This document shows positions 1 through 8,939 of a stretch of 43,943 nt of DNA, piece by piece. Location of the stretch: positions 68,004 through 111,946 of the forward strand of contig PKXU01000105.1 of NCBI GenBank assembly GCA_003132445.1, read 5' to 3'. The stretch comes from Acidobacteriaceae bacterium (GTDB lineage: Bacteria; Acidobacteriota; Terriglobia; Terriglobales; Acidobacteriaceae). Position numbers and translations under genes: made by a program. Within the stretch, counting starts at the first letter, position 1. The number at the start of each line of letters is the position of its first letter. Under the pieces are notes generated by a model. That model worked only from the letters and a program-made list of their open reading frames with translations, did not search any database and had not been told where the DNA came from.

Positions 1-2
1 TC

Positions 3-41
3 AGCCATAGCGACAAGGACGACGACGACAGCGAAATCTAG
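3..41 (+). CDS. possible C-terminal tail of a gene cut by the window edge
   Basis: One reading frame ends in a stop at 39-41 and encodes a short aspartate-rich tail (SHSDKDDDDSEI), which looks like an acidic protein C-terminus. Only 12 codons lie in the window, so neither gene nor function can be named. Another frame is open to position 58, so even the frame is uncertain. Confidence 0.25.
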   Translation, partial: SHSDKDDDDSEI

Positions 42-62
42 TCTTGCAGGGTTAGTTTGAAA

Positions 63-119
63 GGGCGCGGCTTCCAGCCGCGCCGTAGGTCTCGCAAAAT
101 CGAAAGCGGCTTTAGCCGC
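63..119. repeat. pair of palindromic REP-like repeats
   Basis: There are two hairpins. One at 63-84 pairs GGGCGCGGC with GCCGCGCC around a TTCCA loop; the other at 106-119 is GCGGC-TTTA-GCCGC. They are of the same general form (G/C arm, TTTA/TTCA loop, C/G arm) as many others in this window and lie between the partial gene and the VKOR gene. Confidence 0.7.
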
Positions 120-214
120 CGAGGCACGCAGCGGGCTCCAAATAGAGTTTTTCAGCAGCCGGTCAGCGCCTGAGCAGTCTTTTCAATCTGGCGTTCTGAA
201 TAACGAGGGACTTC

Positions 215-628
215 ATGAAATACCTGTTGCTCACTCTTGCCGTCCTGGGTGTAGTCGTTTCCTCTCTCGCTCTGCACGAGCATTACCGCACCTACGGAGA
301 TTCCCCCTGCAGCATCAACGAGCGTTGGGATTGCGGCGTAGTCAATCACAGCCAATACGCCATGCTCGCAGGAACCCCCGTAGCCGCAATCGGCATCGCT
401 GGCTACATCCTGATGGGCGCGCTGGCGTTTTTTCGCTCCTACCGCCTGCTGCTCGTTCCTACCTTCGCGGGTCTTGCTTTCTCGCTCTACCTCGCGAACA
501 TCGAAGCCCACGTCCTCGGAGTCTGGTGCGTGTACTGCGCCATCTCGCTCGGCATCATCTCCTTAATGTCGTTACTCACGCTGGGGACCGTGGTGGCGCA
601 GGTGCTTCGCAAGCCCAAGCCAGCATGA
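215..628 (+). CDS. vitamin K epoxide reductase (VKOR) family membrane protein
   Basis: This 137-residue integral membrane protein has about four transmembrane helices. The VKOR signature is complete: a loop cysteine pair C32/C40 with seven residues between, a serine after it (S46), and the active-site pair C105-V-Y-C108 in the last helices. Bacterial VKORs use quinone to reoxidise a DsbA-like thioredoxin partner and so drive disulfide formation in the periplasm. Many bacterial VKORs are fused to a thioredoxin domain; this one is the bare catalytic domain, so a separate partner is expected, but none is adjacent. The ATG start gives a typical first membrane helix straight away. The family assignment is firm; the exact partner is unknown. 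Confidence 0.9.
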   Translation: MKYLLLTLAVLGVVVSSLALHEHYRTYGDSPCSINERWDCGVVNHSQYAMLAGTPVAAIGIAGYILMGALAFFRSYRLLLVPTFAGLAFSLYLANIEAHVLGVWCVYCAISLGIISLMSLLTLGTVVAQVLRKPKPA

Positions 629-687
629 GTACATGAATTAGCAAGTCAGAAGCCGGAAGCGGAAGCCGATGTCAGTCCCGTGCCCGC

Positions 688-1674
688 CTATTGATTTTTC
701 ATTTTTCTTGCGCCGAGCGCGCCACTGAAGTCAGGCGAGAACTCAATAAAAATATTCAGCAGTGCGCCGTAACCACCCTGCTCGGCTGCCGCACGGCTGC
801 CCTCGGCGAATGCGTTCCGCGGCTTCGGTTTCCACGCGGTCGAAACCAGTCCCCCACCAAACGCACCGCCATACAAAGCCAATTGCGGACGCAAGTGCCG
901 CTCATTTCCGTCATAGGTAATAAAGTTCCGCAGAATCGCGTGCCGCGTCCTGGGCCAGAACCCCTGGCAGCGGCACTGATCGTAACGCGGCTCATATTTC
1001 AGTGCTTTATTCCCCAGATACGCCAAAGTGTTGGCCGTAATGAACTGTCCTTCGCGCGAAGCGAAACGCTCCGCATATCCGCCCCAGCCGTCATCCCACT
1101 GGTAAGGTGATCCGCGTGCCTGGTCAATTCCCGCGGCGAACATGCGTTTCATATACGCCCCGGGAGTCGTCAGTGTCTGCTGCAGATAAATTTCTCTGCG
1201 CTCGTTTGCCGTCAGCGGAATCAATGGTTGACCCTCGCCTACGTAGATCCCGGTAAGCCATCCACTTTCCCAGTCGCGAGCCTTCACCAGCGCCTGTTGG
1301 CCCAGATTTTTTGTGGCTTCCGCCGCTTCCACCGTCATCTCTTTGGTCTTTTCAGCGGCGAACTCAGCCGCGTTCGGCCAGTCAATCTTCGGCGGCTGCT
1401 CCGCGGCGGGCGGTTGTTCTGACGAAGAAGGAGACTGTTCGGACGACGAAGGTTGTCCTGAAGACGATTGTCCTGAAGAAGACTGACCTGATGACGAAGA
1501 CTCAGGTTTCGAATTTGGCTGTTGGTCCGCAGCGTGCGCGTCCGCTGGCTGCTGCGCCAATCCGCCCCGGGAGGCCATCGCCACCGAACTGAGTAAAACC
1601 GAACTGAGTAAAACCGAACGGAGTAAAAGAAGAATTCGGAAGGGTCCGCCCCAGTTGTAACGTGCCGTCAACAA
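688..1674 (-). CDS. exported protein of unknown function with a Ser/Gln/Pro repeat linker
   Basis: I do not recognise a family. The 328-residue product starts with a hydrophobic segment (residues about 12-33) that fits a signal peptide, then has a low-complexity Ser/Gly/Gln/Pro/Glu linker (about 55-95) and a C-terminal domain of about 210 residues with several aromatic and glycine-rich motifs (DDGWGGYAERF, YGGAFGGGL). The start is TTG at 1674, about 10 nt after a GGGGAGGG ribosome binding site. Two minisatellites of 15-bp period lie inside, one in the signal peptide (1583-1627) and one in the linker (about 1412-1495). The C-terminal domain is probably periplasmic or outer-membrane associated. 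It stands alone, divergent from VKOR. Confidence 0.7.
   Translation of the reverse strand: MLTARYNWGGPFRILLLLRSVLLSSVLLSSVAMASRGGLAQQPADAHAADQQPNSKPESSSSGQSSSGQSSSGQPSSSEQSPSSSEQPPAAEQPPKIDWPNAAEFAAEKTKEMTVEAAEATKNLGQQALVKARDWESGWLTGIYVGEGQPLIPLTANERREIYLQQTLTTPGAYMKRMFAAGIDQARGSPYQWDDGWGGYAERFASREGQFITANTLAYLGNKALKYEPRYDQCRCQGFWPRTRHAILRNFITYDGNERHLRPQLALYGGAFGGGLVSTAWKPKPRNAFAEGSRAAAEQGGYGALLNIFIEFSPDFSGALGARKMKNQ
1412..1495. repeat. 15-bp coding minisatellite (linker)
   Basis: Three clean 15-bp units at 1451-1465, 1466-1480 and 1481-1495 encode SSGQS-type pentapeptides on the minus strand. Degenerate copies lie to the left (first at 1412). The period is five codons, so copy-number change keeps the frame. 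Confidence 0.8.
1583..1627. repeat. 15-bp coding minisatellite (signal peptide)
   Basis: Three near-identical 15-bp units (ACCGAACTGAGTAAA) lie at 1583-1597, 1598-1612 and 1613-1627. On the minus strand they encode the repeated LLSSV hydrophobic core of the signal peptide. Confidence 0.85.
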
Positions 1675-1868
1675 GAGCTGTCACCCTCCCCGCTTGCGGC
1701 CTTTTGCGAGCGTGCTACTGGGATTTGGCCTGCTTCCCGGGTAACCCACTAGACTCTTCTTGGATGCACTCCGTCTACAACCGCGTTGCCGGGCAAAGCG
1801 TCGAACGCCTGGCGGCTCTCCGACGGCGAATCACCGAATATCGCAACTCACAACTCACAACTCAGTAT

Positions 1869-2561
1869 CTACCCTCGCTCAAACGCGTGCTTCTTCTCCA
1901 ACTCTTCCACCGCTTCGCGACGCGCGCTCTCGAATCGCTCTGCCTGCGCCAGCAGTCCGGTACTCGCTTCCGCCCACTCGCCTTCCATCCGCAACAGCCC
2001 CTGCGCCGCAACCAAGCGCGCGGCAATCTCCACTAAATGAGCCGGAGTCGTCTGCAGATACTGCGCCTCCGCCGGATCGCCAATCCACACTCGCTTCTCG
2101 CCGCCCAGCGTCGTCTGCCAATACACTTTGCGCTCTATGAACTCAGCCATCGCGTCGTCTGTGGCTTTGCCAAACACCCACTGCTGCCGCTTGAAATCGT
2201 AATGGCGGCTGGAAAACGGCACCGGCAACAATTTTCCCGACTTCACAAACTCGATTTGCCGTCGGTCTACTTCCTTGCGCAGCGCGTTGATGACCGGCGC
2301 TTCCGCGTCCTTCTGCTCCAGTGTCGGCATCACCTCACGCACGGTTTGCGAAAGATTCACCGCCACCGGCGCATGCAGTCCGTCCGAACCTTCCAATCGA
2401 ATGTCCCCATGCAGCACCCAGAAGTCCGCGCCCGAAGTCGACTGATGAAATGGCCAATCCAGCCGAATCGTCAGCGGCAATCCTCTCAGCGTCACCCAGA
2501 TCTTGCGGCCCGCGCCAGCCTGCGCGCTTTCAGCAGCCGCGTTATCCTGTCCCATCGTCAT
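1869..2561 (-). CDS. hypothetical protein, mixed alpha/beta with helical C-terminus
   Basis: I do not recognise a family. The product is soluble, about 230 residues, without signal peptide or membrane segment; the first half looks like a beta-rich domain (WVTLRGLPLTIRLDW onward) and the last 70 residues look helical and charged. The open frame extends to 2621, but that extra segment translates an intergenic repeat (CCTGTGCCCTCTGTGGTT, also at 8109-8126 in a tandem array). I therefore place the start at the ATG at 2561 or the ATG two codons later (2555). It lies 92 nt downstream of the histidine kinase on the same strand and could be cotranscribed with it. Confidence 0.65.
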   Translation of the reverse strand: MTMGQDNAAAESAQAGAGRKIWVTLRGLPLTIRLDWPFHQSTSGADFWVLHGDIRLEGSDGLHAPVAVNLSQTVREVMPTLEQKDAEAPVINALRKEVDRRQIEFVKSGKLLPVPFSSRHYDFKRQQWVFGKATDDAMAEFIERKVYWQTTLGGEKRVWIGDPAEAQYLQTTPAHLVEIAARLVAAQGLLRMEGEWAEASTGLLAQAERFESARREAVEELEKKHAFERG

Positions 2562-2653
2562 CTCTGTGAACCCCTGTGCCCTCTGTGGTTGATTGTGTTT
2601 TCGAAGTCGCCGAACGAGCACGTTAAACGAAGGATACTGTGAACCTGCCGCTC

Positions 2654-5600
2654 CTATTTCCCATCCAGCGTCGACCGCACCTTCAAAGCCAGATCGATCT
2701 TTGTAAACGGTTTCTGCAGCAGCTTCACGCCTGGCTCCAGCACTTTGTGCTGGACCACCATGTCATCCGTGTACCCAGTCATGTATACGATTTTAGTCTG
2801 CGGACGCTTGCTCAAAATTTTCTCCGCCAACTGTCGTCCACTCATTCCCGGCATGATCACGTCGGTCAACAGCAGACCGATCGGTTCCCCGAAGCGCTCC
2901 GCCGTCTCAATCGCCTGCTCGGCGCTCGCTGCTTCCAGCACCGTGTACCCATACCCTTCCAGAAAAATGCGCGTCAATTCCCGCAGATCCGGCTCATCCT
3001 CCGCAATCAGAATCGTTTCCGATCCTCCTCCCGCGGCTGCGCTGCCAATCGATTCCCTACACTTGCTGCTGCTGCCTTCCTTTGCCGGAAAATAAATACG
3101 GAACTCCGTACCCTGTCCCACCTCACTCTTTACCTGAATACCGCCGCCGCTCTGCTTCACAATTCCATACACCGTCGCTAACCCAAGCCCCGTGCCTTTT
3201 CCCATCGGCTTAGTCGTGAAAAATGGCTCGAAGATGTGCGCAAGCGTTATCCCATCCATTCCCAGTCCTGAATCCGTCACTCGCAGCATCACGTATCGTC
3301 CCGCCGCCAGCTCCAAATCGCGCGCCTGCTCCACGCCGACTTCCACGTTCGACGTTTCCATCTTCAGTTTGCCGCCCTCCGGCATCGCATCGCGCGCGTT
3401 GACCGCCAGATTCATCAATACTTGCTCCACTTGTCCCGGATCGGCCTTGACTGCCAGCAACGAGGAATGCAGGCTCGCGACTAACTCAATGTCTTCGCCA
3501 ATCACGCGCGCCAGCATCTTCTGCACATCGGCGACCACCTCATTCATATCCAGAACTTTTGGTTGCAGTACTTGCTTGCGGCTGAAGGCCAGCAGTTGCT
3601 GCGTCAGCGATGCCGCCCGGTCGGCCGCTCGGCGAATCTGTTCCAAACCGTTGCGCGCGCCCTCATTCTCCGCGAAGGTCGCCAGCAGCAACTCCCCATG
3701 TCCCATGATCACGCTCAGAAGATTATTAAAGTCGTGCGCGATTCCTCCCGCCAGCCGCCCAATCGCCTCCAGTTGCTGTGCATTTCGAAGCTGTTCTTCC
3801 AGATGCACCCGCTCGGTCACGTCGCGCGTAATGCCCCACGTCCGCACCCAATGCCCATCCACCACCACGCCGCTCATGGTGTTGCGAAAAATCTTCTTCT
3901 GCCCCTGCAAATCTACCTCATACGACTCTTGATCAGTAGTCTGGTATCCCTCCCGGATAAAATTTTCCATAAACCTCCGCGTCCCCGGATCGTTGAGCAC
4001 CAGAAAATCCGTAAGCGGTTTCCCAATCAATTCTCGCGCCGAAGACCGCCCATACATCCTTGCCAGCGCATCGTTGCATTCCGCCAGGTAGCCATTCTTT
4101 TTGCCCACGACCAACTGCTCTGCGATCGGCAGGTCGCACGGAACAGGCGGAACGTACTCCATGCGAAAAATTCCTTCCGAACTTTGTTCCACAAAACTTC
4201 GGTAGCGTTCTTCGCTCTCGCGCAGCGCGTCTTCGGCTTTCCGTCGCGCCTCGTCCGCCTTTAGCCTTTCCGAAATGTCTCGCTGAATCCCCCACGTCCG
4301 CAACAACTTTCCCCGTTCCACAATGCCAAACATACTTCTCAGAAACACCTTTGGCTGCCCGTGCACGTCCACCTCACGGGATTCCCGCTCCAGCAACCTG
4401 AATCCGTTGCGAATATATGCGCGCGTGATTTCGAGATTGCCCGGCTCATCCGCCGACAGTAAATCGGTCAATCGTTTTCCCAGCAGCTCCTCCGGTGAAC
4501 TCAATCCGTACATCTGCGCCATGGCCTCATTGCACTCGGCCATGTACGAATGCCGAAAAATCTGTTGCGCCAGCTCCTCTTCCGGAAGGTCAATCGCGAT
4601 CGGAGCATCCAGATCCTGGCGGAAAATTCCCTCCGAGCTTTCCGCCACAAACATGCGGTAACTTTCTTCGCTTCGCCGCAGCGCTTCGTCCGCCCGCTTT
4701 CGCTCCGTAATGTCGATCAATAAGCCGCGCGTCAGCCGTTTTCCCGTTTGCGGGTCACGCACAATGACCGCCTCATCCCGCAGCCACACCTCACGCCCGT
4801 CCTGCGAACGCATTCGATATTCCACTCTGAAAGGATGGTCTTCCTCCCAGGTGTCCTCCAGTAACGCGGTCGGATAATCTTCCGGATTGAGGTGATTCCA
4901 CCAGAAGCTGGGATCGGTCAAACATTCCTCGGGCCTGTAACCGAGAATCGTATTCACCTGCGGGCTGAGATAAAGAAAACGGCCTTGCGCCCCCGCTTCC
5001 GCCACATAAGAAATCGCCGGCACCTGCTCCACCAGTTGGCGATATTTTGCCTCCGCTTCCAGCAGCGCTGCCGTCGCCCGTTTTCCTTCATCACGAGCGC
5101 GAATCGCCGCAATGCCATAGGCCAGGTTATTCGCCATCTCGGTGAGCAGTTCTTCCTCCGAGCGTTCAAACGAACCTGCCTGCTCCGAATAAATGGCCAG
5201 CACACCGAACGCCGAACTCGCAAGCCGCAGCGGCAACGCAATCACCGCCGCATATCCACGCTGCATTGCCGCCTCGCGCCACGGCGCAAAGGATGCATCT
5301 TGCGCCGTGTCCGCCACCACGCGAATCCGGTTCTCTCGAATCGCCGAACCCACCGGCCCCCGGCCCGCCGGAGTGTCCGACCACTTCAGCGCAATCGTCT
5401 CCAGGTATCCCGACCCATATCCCGCGTGCGCCATCGGCCGCACAGTTTTTTCTTCGTCCTGTTCCGCGTAGGCGATGAACGCCATCCGGTATCCGCCCAC
5501 GCGCACAATGATGTCGCAAATCTGCTCGAGCAATTCCTGTTCGCTTCCCGCCTGCGCCAGCGCCTGATTGCAGGCACTCAGTGCCCGCAACGAACGGTTC

Positions 5601-5989
5601 AACCGGTGCAGTTCCTTATTAACGCTGCCCTCATTAACGCTGCCCTTATTAACGCTGCCCTCGATCTCGCTCACGGAGGCAACAGTAATGTCCGGAGAAG
5701 GTTTTGCTACCGAGTCAGGCAAAACCGAAGCTGGTCGCGGCGCAGCCGATGCGGAAGAAGACGATGAGCCAGACGAAAATGAAGAAGATGATGAAAAAGA
5801 AGGAGAGCCAGATAACAAGGAAGAAGAGGATAGAGAAGATAATGAAGAAGACGGCGAAGAAGACGCGCCCGAAGACGACAAAGAAACAGAAGACAAAGAC
5901 GAAGCCCGCGAATCCCCATTCGCCCCGGAGTTTTCGGAAGCTTCTTTCGCTACCGCCGGCCCTTCAAACTCAGACTTTTCCTCGGTCAT
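2654..5989 (-). CDS. hybrid sensor histidine kinase (GAF, three PAS, HisKA, HATPase, receiver)
   Basis: This 1111-residue cytoplasmic two-component kinase has these domains in order: a Ser-rich low-complexity N-terminus (about 28-82), GAF (about 130-300), three PAS/PAC modules (about 312-432, 440-575, 592-728), HisKA with H752 in AHDFNNLL, HATPase with N box (NLAVNARDAM), G1 (DSGLGMD), F (EPFFTTK) and G2 (GKGTGLGLA), and a C-terminal receiver (about 990-1108) with phosphoacceptor D1043 (LTDVIMPGM) and K1093. There is no transmembrane segment, so it probably senses cytoplasmic signals through GAF/PAS. The second and third PAS modules look like recent duplicates (both contain SSEGIFR and AECN(E/D)A). 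Residues 111-125 are a 15-bp-period repeat (GSVNK-GSVNE-GSVNK). The cognate output regulator is not in the window. Confidence 0.93.
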   Translation of the reverse strand: MTEEKSEFEGPAVAKEASENSGANGDSRASSLSSVSLSSSGASSSPSSSLSSLSSSSLLSGSPSFSSSSSFSSGSSSSSASAAPRPASVLPDSVAKPSPDITVASVSEIEGSVNKGSVNEGSVNKELHRLNRSLRALSACNQALAQAGSEQELLEQICDIIVRVGGYRMAFIAYAEQDEEKTVRPMAHAGYGSGYLETIALKWSDTPAGRGPVGSAIRENRIRVVADTAQDASFAPWREAAMQRGYAAVIALPLRLASSAFGVLAIYSEQAGSFERSEEELLTEMANNLAYGIAAIRARDEGKRATAALLEAEAKYRQLVEQVPAISYVAEAGAQGRFLYLSPQVNTILGYRPEECLTDPSFWWNHLNPEDYPTALLEDTWEEDHPFRVEYRMRSQDGREVWLRDEAVIVRDPQTGKRLTRGLLIDITERKRADEALRRSEESYRMFVAESSEGIFRQDLDAPIAIDLPEEELAQQIFRHSYMAECNEAMAQMYGLSSPEELLGKRLTDLLSADEPGNLEITRAYIRNGFRLLERESREVDVHGQPKVFLRSMFGIVERGKLLRTWGIQRDISERLKADEARRKAEDALRESEERYRSFVEQSSEGIFRMEYVPPVPCDLPIAEQLVVGKKNGYLAECNDALARMYGRSSARELIGKPLTDFLVLNDPGTRRFMENFIREGYQTTDQESYEVDLQGQKKIFRNTMSGVVVDGHWVRTWGITRDVTERVHLEEQLRNAQQLEAIGRLAGGIAHDFNNLLSVIMGHGELLLATFAENEGARNGLEQIRRAADRAASLTQQLLAFSRKQVLQPKVLDMNEVVADVQKMLARVIGEDIELVASLHSSLLAVKADPGQVEQVLMNLAVNARDAMPEGGKLKMETSNVEVGVEQARDLELAAGRYVMLRVTDSGLGMDGITLAHIFEPFFTTKPMGKGTGLGLATVYGIVKQSGGGIQVKSEVGQGTEFRIYFPAKEGSSSKCRESIGSAAAGGGSETILIAEDEPDLRELTRIFLEGYGYTVLEAASAEQAIETAERFGEPIGLLLTDVIMPGMSGRQLAEKILSKRPQTKIVYMTGYTDDMVVQHKVLEPGVKLLQKPFTKIDLALKVRSTLDGK
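5616..5660. repeat. 15-bp coding minisatellite in the histidine kinase
   Basis: Three units of TTATTAACGCTGCCC (second copy TCATTAACGCTGCCC) at 5616-5630, 5631-5645 and 5646-5660 encode GSVN(K/E) three times, between the Ser-rich N-terminus and the GAF domain. Confidence 0.9.
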
Positions 5990-6161
5990 GGAAACCTGCC
6001 GACGCTGACTTCGGCAGTTCGCAGTGTACAGGTTCCCGCTCTACCTCGGTCCAAAAAACGTGATCGCAGAATAATCGGATTGCTGCCTGAATCTTCATCG
6101 GCCAGCGTCGTCCCTCTCCTCGTCACCATACGCTCTGCTCATTTACTAAACGCCGCACCCG

Positions 6162-7862
6162 CTACTGACTCTTCGTCCGCGCCGCTTCAAACTCGTCGCC
6201 CTTCTGCCATCCAATCAAATTCGGCAAACTCGCCGCTTCCCACCCCAGCGCAAATCCGAACCGGGCCATCGCCGAATCCCCTACAAAATCCATCTCCGGA
6301 TGGTACTCATCGCTAGGCTGGTGATAATGCTTTTCGATATATTCGCGCTCCTGCTCCACACCCCACGATTCCGGATGCCCCTTGTACTTCACACCCTCAT
6401 TAATCGAAAACGCCGGTATGCCCACGCGCGCCAGGCTGAAGTGATCCGAGCGATAATAATGTCCCGCCTCCGGTAGCGCATCCGGACGAATCGCCAGCCG
6501 AAATTCCTTCGCCGTCGCTTCCACTGCCGGATAAAATGTCGTCCGCTCCGCTCCGGAAACTTCCACTTCCTCCGGCGCTCCCAGCGGCATCACATTGTCA
6601 TAATTCAAGTCCAGCGCAATCTTTCCCGCCGCAATCGGCGGATGTTTTCCCAGATATTCCGATCCCAGCAGCCCCTGCTCCTCCGCCGTCACTGCCGCAA
6701 ACAGAATCGACCGCCGCGGCCGCTGCGACGCCGAACCGTAAGCCCGCGCCAACTCCAATAAAATTCCGCAACCAGTGGCGTTATCGTTCGCTCCGTTAAA
6801 AATATTGTCTCCCGGCATATCCGGACGAATGCCGAAATGATCGTAATGGGCCGTATACATCACCGCTTCATCCGCCAACTTCCGGTCCGCGCCCGGCAGC
6901 ATCGCCACCACATTATTCGATTCGAAATTGCGAACTTTGCTTACCACATGCGCTCGCAACCGCGCCCGTAGGTTCACGGGATGAAAATCACGCGACCGCG
7001 CATCCAGCATCATCTTGTCCAGATCCATCCCCGACGCCGTCGCCAGCCGCTTCGCCACATCCAGCTGCACCCACGACGCCACTTTCAGCGCCGGCCCCTC
7101 CAACTTCAAAAACGACTTCTCTCCCGAATTCGAATTCCTCACCACTTCCCACGGATAGCTCGCCATCTGTGTCTGATGGACCAGAATCACTCCCACGGCG
7201 CCCTTGCGCACCGCCTCTTCATACTTGTAGGTCCAGCGCCCGTAGTAAGTGAGCGCCTTGCCCTTGAAAAATTTCGGATCGTCCGACGGTGGTTCATTCA
7301 CCAGCATCAGCAGAATTTTCCCGCGCACGTCCATCCCTTTGTAGTCGTCCCAGTTGTACTCCGGAGCATCAATCCCATATCCCACAAAAACAATGTCCGC
7401 ATCCACATCCGACTGCGCCTGCTGCGTGTGGTCGTAGGCCACATACTCATCCAGCGGCTTCAAGTTCATCGCTTCGCCCTGCTTCGGCACCAGGGAAAAC
7501 TGAGTCTCCGGTAGAGTCGTAATCCCCACCAGCGGCACCTTCTGCATGTAAGTCCCGTGGTCTCCGGCCGGCTTCAATCCGTATTCGGCAAACTGCGTCG
7601 CCATATATTCCGCCGCAATATCCCCGCCGCGCTGTCCCGTCCCGCGCCCTTCCAGCAGATCATGCGACAAATAACGCACATGCCAGCGGATATGTTCCGG
7701 CGTAATCGACTCCAGCGCCACAAACGCCGGTCCCGGCAGCCTCACCGAAGGCGCGCTCTTCGCGCCTTTCGAAGCGCCCGCCGCGCCATCGGCCCACACC
7801 AACACGCCCGCGCACAGAATCACGCCCGCCGAAACAATTTTCAGCATTCCTCGCATAAACAA
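6162..7862 (-). CDS. exported M28 family zinc metallopeptidase
   Basis: The 566-residue secreted aminopeptidase-type M28 peptidase starts with a signal peptide (about 1-30, ending AGA). A protease-associated (PA) insert covers roughly 150-270 and the zinc-peptidase core follows. Metal and catalytic residues are visible: H339 and D341 (TAHYDH), D360 (NGANDNATG), the E394-E395 pair (TAEEQG), D422 (LNYDNV) and H474 (RSDHF). M28 enzymes remove N-terminal residues from peptides with two zinc ions, here probably in the periplasm. The ATG at 7862 follows a GGGAGAGAG ribosome binding site; two further in-frame ATGs lie within six codons. It stands alone on the minus strand, and the gap before it holds a tandem repeat. 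Confidence 0.92.
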   Translation of the reverse strand: MFMRGMLKIVSAGVILCAGVLVWADGAAGASKGAKSAPSVRLPGPAFVALESITPEHIRWHVRYLSHDLLEGRGTGQRGGDIAAEYMATQFAEYGLKPAGDHGTYMQKVPLVGITTLPETQFSLVPKQGEAMNLKPLDEYVAYDHTQQAQSDVDADIVFVGYGIDAPEYNWDDYKGMDVRGKILLMLVNEPPSDDPKFFKGKALTYYGRWTYKYEEAVRKGAVGVILVHQTQMASYPWEVVRNSNSGEKSFLKLEGPALKVASWVQLDVAKRLATASGMDLDKMMLDARSRDFHPVNLRARLRAHVVSKVRNFESNNVVAMLPGADRKLADEAVMYTAHYDHFGIRPDMPGDNIFNGANDNATGCGILLELARAYGSASQRPRRSILFAAVTAEEQGLLGSEYLGKHPPIAAGKIALDLNYDNVMPLGAPEEVEVSGAERTTFYPAVEATAKEFRLAIRPDALPEAGHYYRSDHFSLARVGIPAFSINEGVKYKGHPESWGVEQEREYIEKHYHQPSDEYHPEMDFVGDSAMARFGFALGWEAASLPNLIGWQKGDEFEAARTKSQ

Positions 7863-8060
7863 GTCTCTCTCCCTAACAAAGCGGCGCGCCAGCAGGGAGG
7901 CCTTTTCTAAATTGGTACTTTTCTAAATTGGTATAGGTCTAGCAGGATTGTAAAGGAGGGCCCCAACGCGGTTGCATGTGAACTACCCGATTAAGGTGCA
8001 CGAGAGTGCACCCACCAACGGCACATTTACTCATCCGAATGTGTCAAAACGCCAGCTTTA

Positions 8061-8292
8061 CACATTCCTCATCGGATGTGCCGGAATAAGAGCCTTACCC
8101 TGTGCTCCCCTGTGCCCTCTGTGGTTAAGATTGGGCTTGCACGTTAGATCGCGCAGTAATCCGCCGATCCCACCAACGGCACATTCCTCATCAGATGTGT
8201 CCGAATAAGAGCTTTACCCTGTGGTTCCCCAGTGCCCTCTGTGGTTAGATTGGGTCTGCACGTTAGATTGCGTTTGCAGTAATCCGCCGACC
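8061..8292. repeat. tandem duplication with 119-bp period
   Basis: Two diverged copies, about 8061-8169 and 8180-8292, each run from CACATTCCTCATC to CAGTAATCCGCCGA. A partial third copy (CACCAACGGCACATT and about 25 bp more) lies at about 8011-8045. Each copy contains GTGCCCTCTGTGGTTA, a motif also found at 2565-2590. The 7863-8312 gap holds no gene I can support. Confidence 0.8.
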
Positions 8293-8312
8293 GGCGGCTA
8301 ATTCTTTGACCC

Positions 8313-8939
8313 TCAACCAGCCCGAAAGTCCCGCACATCTTCACCCGGCTTAAACATCACCGCCGGCGCAATCTTCCCCGCGTCCGCCATCCGTCGGTTG
8401 ATCTCCTCAAAATCCGCCTTCACCCATCCAACGCTGGAAACCTCAATCTCCCCATCCTGCGCAATCCAAAAGATCGTAGGCACATTCGTCAGCCCATAAG
8501 CATTCGAGACAGGATAAGACCCCGTATCATCCAGCAGCACCGGAAACGTAATCCCAAACTCTTTGATAAAAGCCGCCGTGTCCTTCGCATCATTCTGCGA
8601 AATCCCAATCAATGAAACCGTGGAGGAGCGCGACCCAACCGACGGAATCGTAGAAGACGGATTTGTCGAAGACTGAACCGTGGAAGAGCGGCCCTCGAGG
8701 GCCGCGTCAGCGTCCCCGTTCATACCGGGCTTTAGCCCCCGGCTTTCCTGCGCCCCGCTATAGGCCTTATGCAACCGCTCCAGAAACGGCAACGCATATT
8801 GGCAAGTCGGACACGACACCTTAAAAAACGCCAACACCACCGCCCCACGCGCCAACGCGTCGCTGAGAACAACCTTCCTCCCATCCAGACTCTTCAACTC
8901 AAATTCCGGAGCCTTCGTTCCATTCCCCAATGCCGCCAT
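8313..8939 (-). CDS. TlpA/AhpC-TSA-type thioredoxin-fold protein with repeat-derived insert
   Basis: The 208-residue redoxin has its N-terminal beta-strand (APEFELKSLDG), the redox motif C53-P-T-C56 on the first helix, and the rest of the fold (FPVLLDD, cis-Pro region NVPTIF). There is no signal peptide, so it is probably cytoplasmic and acts as a thiol oxidoreductase or peroxiredoxin-like reductase. The oddity is residues about 61-108 between helix 1 (LERLHKAY) and the next strand (SLIGISQND). In the normal fold these join almost directly, but here about 46 residues of Ser/Thr-rich sequence are inserted, encoded by a REP-like palindrome and a 15-bp minisatellite. The frame is intact through it. 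The function is general and the substrate unknown. Confidence 0.85.
   Translation of the reverse strand: MAALGNGTKAPEFELKSLDGRKVVLSDALARGAVVLAFFKVSCPTCQYALPFLERLHKAYSGAQESRGLKPGMNGDADAALEGRSSTVQSSTNPSSTIPSVGSRSSTVSLIGISQNDAKDTAAFIKEFGITFPVLLDDTGSYPVSNAYGLTNVPTIFWIAQDGEIEVSSVGWVKADFEEINRRMADAGKIAPAVMFKPGEDVRDFRAG
8613..8708. repeat. REP-like palindrome plus 15-bp minisatellite inside the redoxin gene
   Basis: The palindrome at 8677-8708 (CGTGGAAGAGCGGCC, loop, GGCCGCGTC) matches the intergenic element at 12415-12444 apart from the loop. Next to it, 8613-8687 is five 15-bp units encoding SSTVQ, SSTNP, SSTIP, SVGSR and SSTVS. The first unit is the tail of the palindrome, so the minisatellite seems to have grown from it. 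A second hairpin (GGGCTTTAGCCCC) lies at about 8727-8739. Confidence 0.85.

Noticed and set aside
5568..6063. long acidic or lysine-rich frames on the plus strand at the kinase N-terminus
   Set aside because: They are reverse readings of the Ser-rich low-complexity region of the histidine kinase.
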